Origin: Bradyrhizobium campsiandrae | Lineage (GTDB): Bacteria; Pseudomonadota; Alphaproteobacteria; Rhizobiales; Xanthobacteraceae | Direction of reading: 5' to 3' | NCBI RefSeq assembly: GCF_014529705.1 | Contig: NZ_JAANIH010000008.1 | Span: 120,887-184,886 of the forward strand | DNA: 64,000 nt | In this document: piece after piece, positions 54,037-61,317 of the stretch | Layout of the letters: the number at the start of each line of letters is the position of its first letter | Numbering within the stretch: position 1 is the stretch's first letter | Position numbers and translations under genes: made by a program | The notes under the pieces: generated by a model | What the model saw: the letters and a program-made list of their open reading frames with translations, nothing else | What the model was told of the DNA's origin: nothing | The model's database searches: none

Positions 54037-54981
54037 ATGGCCACACTGTTGATCGTCGCTCCGGTGTTTGCGCTGATCGCGGCCGGCTATGCGGCGGTGC
54101 TGTTTCGCTTCGTCTCGGAGGGCGCGCACAAGGGCATCTCCGAATTCGCCTTCAGCATCGCGATCCCGGCGCTGTTGTTTCGCACCATCGTCGTGTCTGA
54201 ATTCCCCGACGTCAGCCCGTGGCGGATGTGGGGCGTCTATTACGGCGCGCTCGCCCTCACCTGGATCGCGGCGCTGATGATCTCGGCGCTGATCCGCGAG
54301 CGGCGCGATGACCGCGAGGACGGCGTCGTGTTCGCGATCGGCTCGGTCTACGGCAACATCGTCATGCTCGGCATTCCCCTGGTGCTCTCCGCGCTCGGCA
54401 ACGAGGCGGCCGGGCCGATGTCGCTGATCCTGTCGGTGAACACGCCGCTGCTCTGGCTCTGCGGCATCCTGCAGATGGAGCTGGTCAGCCGCAAGCGGAC
54501 CGGCTCGGTGCTGTCAGTGATCCGGCCGATCCTCGCCGACCTTGCGCGCAATCCGCTGATGCTGGGCATCGGCTTCGGCGTCGTCTGGCGCTTCACCGGC
54601 CTTGGCCTCACCCCCGTCGTCGACAAGACGATCGAGCTGCTCGCGCAAGCCGGATCGCCGGCCGCGCTGATCGCGCTCGGCATCAATCTGTTTCGTTTCG
54701 AGGTGAAGGGCGAGATCACCAGCGTCGCCGCGATGAGCGCGCTGAAACTGCTGGCAATGCCGGCGATCGCCTTCGCGCTGGCGAGGCTCATGAACCTGCC
54801 GCCGATCGTCTCAGGCGTCGTCGTGCTGTTCGCGGCGATGCCGACCGGCGCCAATGCCTACATCTTCGCGGTTCAGTATCAGCGCATGGTGAACCCGGTC
54901 TCGGGCGCGGTCGCGCTGTGCACACTGCTGGCGGCGGTGACGTTGCCGGTGGTGGTGATGGTGGTGGCCGGGGCGAGGTAG
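54037..54981 (+). CDS. AEC-family (auxin efflux carrier-like) transporter
   Basis: 314 residues with about ten hydrophobic segments, starting MATLLIVAPVFALIAAGYAA after GGGGGAGG. SVYGNIVMLGIPLVLSALG and SPAALIALGINLFRF are family motifs. Members export organic acids such as malonate or malate, or auxin-like compounds; the substrate is not inferable. Location: inner membrane. Confidence 0.92.
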   Translation: MATLLIVAPVFALIAAGYAAVLFRFVSEGAHKGISEFAFSIAIPALLFRTIVVSEFPDVSPWRMWGVYYGALALTWIAALMISALIRERRDDREDGVVFAIGSVYGNIVMLGIPLVLSALGNEAAGPMSLILSVNTPLLWLCGILQMELVSRKRTGSVLSVIRPILADLARNPLMLGIGFGVVWRFTGLGLTPVVDKTIELLAQAGSPAALIALGINLFRFEVKGEITSVAAMSALKLLAMPAIAFALARLMNLPPIVSGVVVLFAAMPTGANAYIFAVQYQRMVNPVSGAVALCTLLAAVTLPVVVMVVAGAR

Positions 54982-55172
54982 GCTCGCAAAGCCAACCGGT
55001 CGCCTTAGGCTGAACGCGCGAAGAGGGCGCGTTTGGCCCGCAATGGGAAACCCATCCTTCTTTTCGATCTCCCATCTTTGTGGTCTTCTCACGCCCGAGC
55101 GGCGCTGGCAGTGCATTGAGCACGGCGTTCGCTTGATTGCCCCTTTTCATACTGATCATTTGGAGAAGAGTT

Positions 55173-55490
55173 ATGAAATACATGATCGAGTATACGATCC
55201 GTCATGGCCTCGGACATGAGCAGAATTTCGGGACAGCCGAGGGACTTCTGACCGCGTTCGGCAAGTGGAAGCCGGAGGACGGACTGACGGTGCACGCATT
55301 CCTGTCGAATCTGGTGGGCGATAAAGGTTACGTGTTCGTCGAGACCAATGATCCCAAGGTGGTTGTTTCCTTCGTTTCCAAGTTCACTTTCTGGAACGAT
55401 GTGGACGTTCATCCCGTGGTCGACGTCGGCGACGTGATCCCGGTGACGTCAGCCTCGCTGGCATGGGCGCGAAGCGCATCAAAAGCCTGA
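55173..55490 (+). CDS. DUF3303-like small protein
   Basis: 105 residues: MKYMIEYTIRHGLGHEQNF, WKPEDGLTVHAFLSNLVGDK, GYVFVETNDPKVVVSFVSKF and a PVVDVGD end. This is the pattern of short DUF3303/dimeric alpha-beta-barrel proteins. Start ATG 55173 after GGAGAAGAG. Soluble; function unknown. Confidence 0.78.
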   Translation: MKYMIEYTIRHGLGHEQNFGTAEGLLTAFGKWKPEDGLTVHAFLSNLVGDKGYVFVETNDPKVVVSFVSKFTFWNDVDVHPVVDVGDVIPVTSASLAWARSASKA

Positions 55491-55715
55491 CGGCTGAACG
55501 CGCATACGGCGCGGCCGGGGCCGGCGTGGTGGATCCCAGCGCGGGAGCAACACGCGTCGGCCCTGATACGCGCAATCGTGCCGCGCGGCGCGGCGTCGCG
55601 CCGATGTCTTGATCACCGTAATTCTGGGGGTGAATACGCCACCACGCGCAGCCACGCGATCGCCATCTTGATGTGGCTCAACTCGACCTGGATGTCGGTC
55701 GCTATGTGAGCTCTG

Positions 55716-56075
55716 GTGATCACCCCGGGCAGATATTCCGTTTGGTTCAGAACGCCGGTCCGTGAAGGCGCCGGCGTGGTCGAGTTCGGCCCCGACGGCA
55801 AGCTCACCGGCGGCGATTCCACGTTCGCCTATGCGGGCGACTGGACCCAGCAAGGCGAGCACTTCAAAGCCAGCCTTTCCGCCCGGCGCGTTGAACCGGG
55901 CCCGCCCGGCGTGTTCGGACTGGATGAGATCGACATCGTGGTGTCAGGGCGCTCGGTGGATGGCTCGTCCACGATGTGCACGGGGTTTGCGAAACAAGCG
56001 CCGGGCTTGAAGCTCGAGGTGGAGCTGGTGCGGATCGTCGGGGATCACGGCGGAGGTGCGCCGGATCGAGCCTAG
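55716..56075 (+). CDS. GrlR-like regulatory-fold protein
   Basis: 119 residues from a GTG: GRYSVWFRTPVREGAGVVEF, GPDGKLTGGDSTFAYAGDW and LDEIDIVVSGRSVDG. The beta-rich sequence resembles GrlR, the calycin-fold protein known as a negative regulator of type III secretion in enteropathogens. No secretion genes are nearby, so that role is not supported; the family occurs widely outside such loci. The first 220 bp upstream (55491-55715) hold no gene I can recognise. Confidence 0.7.
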   Translation: MITPGRYSVWFRTPVREGAGVVEFGPDGKLTGGDSTFAYAGDWTQQGEHFKASLSARRVEPGPPGVFGLDEIDIVVSGRSVDGSSTMCTGFAKQAPGLKLEVELVRIVGDHGGGAPDRA

Positions 56076-56214
56076 CTGGCGGTTGCGCGCGCTTGGAAGG
56101 ATCGGGCGTTCAGGGTTTTCGATCCGGCAATCACGCTCGAACCGGCATTGATTTGTCGTCGACAAATGGGCTGCATACGCGCGTTGCGGATGGCTGTCCG
56201 GATGGAGACCGATC

Positions 56215-57123
56215 TTGCGCCTGCCTTGGCCGCTTCTGTTCGGATATGCCGTCGTCACCACCTGGTTCGTGACCATACCGCTGGCGCTCGTGTTGGCCTT
56301 TGCCGCCTGGTATGGCGCGCCCTGGATGGGCGGACTGCGCTTTGTATTGGTCGCTTGCGCCGCCTGTCTGACATTGCCATTTCCCGCGGCGGGCGCCCTC
56401 TATCTCTACCAGAGCTACGACGCAACCAGATACTGGCGCACGCTCGAGACCGCCGAGACCATCGCTGATTTGCCTTTACCTGCGGGGAGCAAAATCCGGT
56501 TCGCCGACAAGGCGCATTCCATCGTCGAGATGATCGAGCTGCCGCACGCGACCGAGATCCTCGGCATGCGGCTTTCGGGAACGCTCAAGCCGTGGAAGCG
56601 ACAGGGCAATGACGTCACGCATTGGGGCGGCGATCTCCACGGCTATCAAATCATCCAGGGATTGCCATGCAAAGGTGGACCCTACGCCAACGACCGCTTC
56701 GGCGGCGTTCTGTTCGACAAGGCCGGCACACTCCACCGCTTCACGCTCGGTGCGCCGCACGAACTGCTCGGGCTGAAGCTGCCGGCCCACACCACGATCC
56801 GGCGCGGCAACGACCTGGAGCCCTGGAGCTTTCTTCTCTCGGCGGGCGAAGCCTACATGCCGATGCTGGACACGATGGCCCCGGTCGGCGTCACGCTGGA
56901 CGTTGCCGGTGACGGGCGGCTGCTGCGCATCGGCTCGGGACACGGCCAGACGATATTCGTCCGCGGCGTGCCCTTGACCAGCGGGAGCTTCGAGGTGCGG
57001 GACCGGACCGTCGTCTCACAACTCGCCGAACCATTCGCCGTCGCTGGAGAGGTGCGGCCGGCCGGCACCTGGTTGCGGATCGGCTTGGATACGGGAGAGA
57101 TGTCGGTCGTCAGCGAGGGATGA
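56215..57123 (+). CDS. Two-span membrane protein with large soluble domain
   Basis: 302 residues from TTG 56215 (SD GGAGA). Two N-terminal hydrophobic segments (LLFGYAVVTTWFVTIPLALV and LRFVLVACAACLTLPFPAAG) are followed by a beta-rich domain of about 230 residues with repeated strands (LPAGSKIRFADKAHSIVEMI, ILGMRLSGTLKPWKR, LHRFTLGAPHELLGLKLPAH). I do not recognise the family. Confidence 0.7.
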   Translation: MRLPWPLLFGYAVVTTWFVTIPLALVLAFAAWYGAPWMGGLRFVLVACAACLTLPFPAAGALYLYQSYDATRYWRTLETAETIADLPLPAGSKIRFADKAHSIVEMIELPHATEILGMRLSGTLKPWKRQGNDVTHWGGDLHGYQIIQGLPCKGGPYANDRFGGVLFDKAGTLHRFTLGAPHELLGLKLPAHTTIRRGNDLEPWSFLLSAGEAYMPMLDTMAPVGVTLDVAGDGRLLRIGSGHGQTIFVRGVPLTSGSFEVRDRTVVSQLAEPFAVAGEVRPAGTWLRIGLDTGEMSVVSEG

Positions 57124-57167
57124 GATTCGCAGGGGTTCGAGTGCATGGCTGATAGCGGTTACGGGCA

Positions 57168-57284
57168 CTAAACTTTAGGTGACCGGTCCACCACGACTAG
57201 CAGGAGAGTTAATTTAGTGCAGTCTAGCAGTGTCACCGTAATCCCGACGACGACGAATCCAACGAGATCGATGATTTCGTTCAT
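57168..57284 (-). CDS. Possible 38-residue hydrophobic peptide
   Basis: ATG 57284 lies about eight bases after GGGAG. The frame MNEIIDLVGFVVVGITVTLL continues hydrophobic and ends RSPKV. It has the look of a small membrane peptide or type I toxin-like peptide. No antisense RNA promoter could be placed. Too short for length-based gene calling. Confidence 0.4.
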   Translation of the reverse strand: MNEIIDLVGFVVVGITVTLLDCTKLTLLLVVVDRSPKV

Positions 57285-57466
57285 GTCTCAGCTCCCTGGT
57301 TCGTCTGCAGGAGCTAGATACTGCAAGCGGCTAAAATGGGCCGCCTTCTCCTGCTGCCGATGTTCCCGAGGGCGCGAACGAAATTGAACGATCCTGCTTC
57401 GTATTGCGAAACTCTTCTCCACTAAGGGGATCAATGGGCGCTCGCAGCAATTGCTGCCTCTGCTTT

Positions 57467-58552
57467 CTAAGCATCGCGCGGATAAGTTTTCCCCGCGAGG
57501 AGGCTTATGAGTTCCTGCTGCCGGCGCGTACCCGTTTTTGCCAAAACAGCTTTCACTTGGGTACGCACGGTCTGCAGGCTGACCCCCAAGGACTTTGCCA
57601 ATTCGTCAGTATTCCTCGCACCCGCAATTCCCCGAGCAATTCTCGCTTCCGCGGGAGTTAAATCAAATAACCCCTGCAATACTTCCGCGGTTGGGACCTT
57701 GGATCGGTCGACAGGAGTCACAATCACGATTGTTGCTGCATTGAGATAAAAATCGTGCGCGGCGCCTCGAATTGGGAGCAGATGAACAATCAGCGGGGGA
57801 TGGGTCTCGCTGCCTGGGACGGGAATCGATCTGGCACCGTGGTGCGTGTTATCCTTGAGGGCAGCATGAAGAAGTTCGTCAGCCCGGAGATCAGACAAGC
57901 GCAAGCGGTCCGAACCATCCTGGAGTACAGACGGAATCATATCCTCCAATATCTGATTGGAGGATATCAGTCTGCCACTTGTTCTCACAAGGCCACCGGG
58001 AAGCCCGATTGCTTGCAGAGTATCGGCCATGGCCCGGGCCCGGGCAAGCCCGGTCCTGCAAGACAGCAAAGCGGCTCGCGCGAGATGTGGACGTAAGCTA
58101 TCGAGGCGGACACAGTCTGCCCGAGAGAAGGGACTGGTCGCTGAACGCCTTTCTATAGTGTAGACGGCAATATTTCCGGTGGGCATCGTGATCCCTGTCC
58201 CCGCACCGTTACCGAAACCCTTGGGCCTCAGATAGCGTACGATGGCTTCATCCTGATCCATTTCCTCCGGCGAGAAGACATCGGCGTCACACACGAAGCC
58301 GGCATGGTTGAAAGCCATCATGCGGGATGCTCGCTGAGTTTTCGCTTGCCATCCTCCCTCCATCCATCCCGTGCCAAGTTCGTAAACTCCCTGGGACCAT
58401 ACGGCTCCGATGGGCGTAGCGCCCTCCAACAGAAACAAGCCGGTCCCGGCAGCCATCACCACATCTGCAAGCTCTTGCAGGGTGGAGCTCCAGAGGTCAG
58501 GTACCAAAGCGGCTTCGTAGATTTTGTCGATGAGTTCGTCGTCGGAAATCAC
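57467..58552 (-). CDS. LuxR-type helix-turn-helix regulator
   Basis: 361 residues from the GTG at 58552 (SD GGAAGA; another GTG at 58576 adds eight residues). The N-terminal region ISDDELIDKIYEAALVPDLW opens a long sensor part. The C-terminal HTH is LFDLTPAEARIARGIAGA followed by DELAKSLGVSLQTVRTQVKA. It shares its plan with the regulator at the window start. It is divergent from the giant protein gene at 58742 and might control it (inference from position). Confidence 0.85.
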   Translation of the reverse strand: MISDDELIDKIYEAALVPDLWSSTLQELADVVMAAGTGLFLLEGATPIGAVWSQGVYELGTGWMEGGWQAKTQRASRMMAFNHAGFVCDADVFSPEEMDQDEAIVRYLRPKGFGNGAGTGITMPTGNIAVYTIERRSATSPFSRADCVRLDSLRPHLARAALLSCRTGLARARAMADTLQAIGLPGGLVRTSGRLISSNQILEDMIPSVLQDGSDRLRLSDLRADELLHAALKDNTHHGARSIPVPGSETHPPLIVHLLPIRGAAHDFYLNAATIVIVTPVDRSKVPTAEVLQGLFDLTPAEARIARGIAGARNTDELAKSLGVSLQTVRTQVKAVLAKTGTRRQQELISLLAGKTYPRDA

Positions 58553-58741
58553 GGCTCTTCCACCTGATGTAGCCACTGCGACCGCGTATCTCGCGATACC
58601 ACGCGCTTGAAAGAAAAATGACCAATTGGATGTGCCTTCTAGGCTTCGATTGTCGAGGCAACCCCGCTCGCCATTCTCAGCTAGATTCAGTGGCCGACTG
58701 TAGCCAAGATTGCCCCGCCGAATCCAGTATCCGCAGCGTCC

Positions 58742-59891
58742 GTGAACTTCGAATACGGACCGGCTGATCCAGCGGTTGGCGAGTTCACATACCCCATTGG
58801 GGTGATGAGTGGACGAGCCTCATCGGTATACTTTGGCGCTGGCGCAGCGTTTGGGCTGCATTTTTGGTGGGCAATTATGCCATCCGCGACAATTTGGGTG
58901 AGGTACGACCTTAGCTTCGTCGAAACGACTGACCAAAGTGCGTCTCAGGAAGCGCTGTATTATACGGACATCAAGGGATACCACGTCCTCGTTTATGCAC
59001 CTTACGCGGACCCTTATTATCTACCGGACACGCCCGGAGAATTTATTGAGTATGGTCATGGGCCGTACTTCAATCTGAGTATGTTGTCTTATGCTTTCTA
59101 CGGGTCGGCGCCGAACACGTTCACCTTCATCGGATATAAGGCGACGGCCACTGATGTTTCTCTGACGCAGCCAACGGAGGCGCTGCCGGCCCTCCAAACG
59201 CTCACACGAACAAGCTACACGTTCGATTCGAGCGGCCACGTCATAAGCCAATATGATCTTAGCGTATCTGCGTACGACCACGTTTGGCGTGCGCAAACCG
59301 TCGTCATCCCCCCGACACTGTTTACTAGCGGGGCGGACGTGGTCGATTTTGGCCAACTGAAGCCAGATCAGCAGCAAGCAATTTCTGAAGGCGCCGATAT
59401 TACCCAAGGCCTGGGCGGCAACGACGTTGTGACTCTGGCGGGCAGCCAATCTTTCACGACGGGCTCAAAGACGGGTGACACTTACACAGTCAATGGTGGA
59501 AGCGGAAGCTACAACATCACCCTTGGTGCTGGTTCTGACACCGTTACCCTCACCGGTGCCGGCAGCACGACAATATCGGTTGGAACAGGGGCGGACACTG
59601 TTCTATTAAACGGCAGCGGCGCAACGACGCTTAAATTTGGTGCAGCCAATGAATCTGTAAAAGTGTGGAGCTCTCAGTCGGCGCCGATCGCTATGACTAT
59701 CGACGGTTTTGGATTGGGAGATACGCTAGATTTTTCAGGCCTCTCCAATCTAACTCTAACGGCTGTAACCAGTAGCACTCAAGAAGTCGACGTCTATTCT
59801 GGAAAGACCATCGTAGCCCGTCTGAACTTCGTCAATTTTAGCGGAGCCGTCGATACTACTTTCCTCGAACCGCTGAACGACGCTGCTGGTG
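58742..59891 (+). pseudogene. Giant RTX-like/muramidase-like protein, N-terminal part before the IS
   Basis: A frame of 383 codons up to the IS border (59914 if read into the IS, where it meets a stop). The C-terminal third has RTX-like glycine-rich repeats (GLGGNDVVTLAG, LGAGSDTVTLTGAG, VGTGADTVLLNGSG) expected to bind calcium. No signal peptide is seen, as usual for type I secreted proteins. The N terminus is unsure: GTG 58742 lacks an SD, and the frame is open back to about 58680 with protein-like codons. The frame continues exactly after removal of the IS and one 9-bp duplication (see 61318-64000). Confidence 0.75.
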
Positions 59892-61308
59892 GAGCTATCG
59901 CTGAAAGTTGGTGACGGCGGGAATCGGAAAGGCGGCATATCGTGGGGGTGCTTGACGCCTCCACTTCTCCACCGAAGGAGCGATATGCCGTGTCCAAAGA
60001 TAACATCATCAAGCTGATTCAACCAGGAAACGTCGACGATCAACTCACCGAAATCTTGCGCAATGGGGCGCGTGCTCTGTTGGCCCAGGCGGTCGAGGCC
60101 GAGGTCGCGGACTTTCTCGGCAAGCATGCCGATTTGAAGACCGCGGACGGCCACCAGCGCGTCGTGCGCCACGGTCACCTGCCGGAACGCGAGGTGATGA
60201 CCGGTATCGGTCCGGTCGCCGTCCGCCAGCCGCGCGTACGCGATCGCGAGGCGGACGCTACCGACCCCGACCGCATCCGTTTCTCTCCGTCGATCCTGCC
60301 GCCCTACATGCGCCGCTCGAAATCGATCGAGACGCTGCTGCCGATCCTTTACCTGAAGGGTATCTCCACCGGCGACTTCTCCGAGGCTCTGGCGGCGCTG
60401 CTCGGCAAGGATGCTGCCGGGTTGTCGGCATCGGCCATCGGCCGTCTGAAGGACGGTTGGCTCGACGAACACACCGCGTGGCAGAGGCGCGATCTGTCGG
60501 CGAAGCGCTACGTCTACATCTGGGCCGATGGCATCCATCTCCAAGCACGCCTCGAAGACGAAAAGCAGTGCATCCTTGTGCTGATCGGCGCGACGCCGGA
60601 AGGCCGCAAGGAACTGGTCGGCTTCACCGATGGCGCCCGCGAGAGCGCGCAGGACTGGCGCGATCTGCTGCTCGACCTGAAGCGGCGCGGGCTCGACGTG
60701 CCGCCGCGGCTCGCCATCGCCGACGGCGCGCTCGGGTTCTGGAAGGCCGCCGGCGAGGTCTGGCCGAAAACGCGCGAGCAGCGCTGCTGGGTGCACAAGA
60801 CCGCGAATGTGATCGCCAAGTTGCCAAAGAGCCAGCAGCCGAAGGCCAAACGCGCGTTGCAGGAGATCTGGATGGCCGAAACCAAGGCCGCCGCCGAGCT
60901 GGCGTTCGACGCCTTCATCGAGAGCTACACGCCCAAATACGAGAAGGCGGCCGACTGCCTGAGCAAGGATCGGGACACGCTACTGGCGTTCTACGACTTC
61001 CCGGCCGAGCACTGGAAACACCTGCGGACGACCAATCCCATTGAAAGCACCTTCGCTACCGCGCGCCACCGCACGATCCGATCGAAGGGTTGCCTGTCCA
61101 ACAGGACGGCGCTCGCGATGGTCTTCAAACTGCTTGAGGCCGCGCAGAAAAGCTGGCGTCGTCTCGATGGCCACAACCAGTTGCCAAAACTCGTTCTCGG
61201 TGTGACATTCAACGACGGGATCGAGGTCATCGCCAAACCGACTGACCGTCAGCCCATAACCGCCGCCGCCTGACCGGCCAGGCCGTCACCAAAATTTAGC
61301 GATAGCTC
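59892..61308 (+). mobile_element. IS256-family insertion sequence, 1417 bp
   Basis: The left end GAGCTATCGCTGAAAGTTGG and the right end (inverted) GAGCTATCGCTAAATTTTGG are imperfect terminal inverted repeats of about 26 bp. The 9-bp target duplication CTGCTGGTG flanks the element (59883-59891 and 61309-61317). It carries one transposase gene and is complete. It interrupts a long secreted-protein gene. Confidence 0.95.
59987..61273 (+). CDS. IS256-family (Mutator-type) transposase
   Basis: 428 residues from GTG 59987 after AAGGAG (MSKDNIIKLIQPGNVDDQ). The family sequence RYVYIWADGIHLQARLED holds the first catalytic Asp, LAIADGALGFWKA the second, and TTNPIESTFATARHRT the Glu. QQRCWVHKTANVI-type sequence (EQRCWVHKTANVIAKLPKS) is the typical IS256 core. 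It is full length, and the element looks recently active since ends and duplication are intact. Confidence 0.95.
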   Translation, partial: AVSKDNIIKLIQPGNVDDQLTEILRNGARALLAQAVEAEVADFLGKHADLKTADGHQRVVRHGHLPEREVMTGIGPVAVRQPRVRDREADATDPDRIRFSPSILPPYMRRSKSIETLLPILYLKGISTGDFSEALAALLGKDAAGLSASAIGRLKDGWLDEHTAWQRRDLSAKRYVYIWADGIHLQARLEDEKQCILVLIGATPEGRKELVGFTDGARESAQDWRDLLLDLKRRGLDVPPRLAIADGALGFWKAAGEVWPKTREQRCWVHKTANVIAKLPKSQQPKAKRALQEIWMAETKAAAELAFDAFIESYTPKYEKAADCLSKDRDTLLAFYDFPAEHWKHLRTTNPIESTFATARHRTIRSKGCLSNRTALAMVFKLLEAAQKSWRRLDGHNQLPKLVLGVTFNDGIEVIAKPTDRQPITAAA

Positions 61309-61317
61309 CTGCTGGTG

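Noticed and set aside
57467..58552. Quorum-sensing LuxR/LuxI pair
   Set aside because: No autoinducer synthase gene is nearby and the sensor region does not look like an autoinducer-binding domain.
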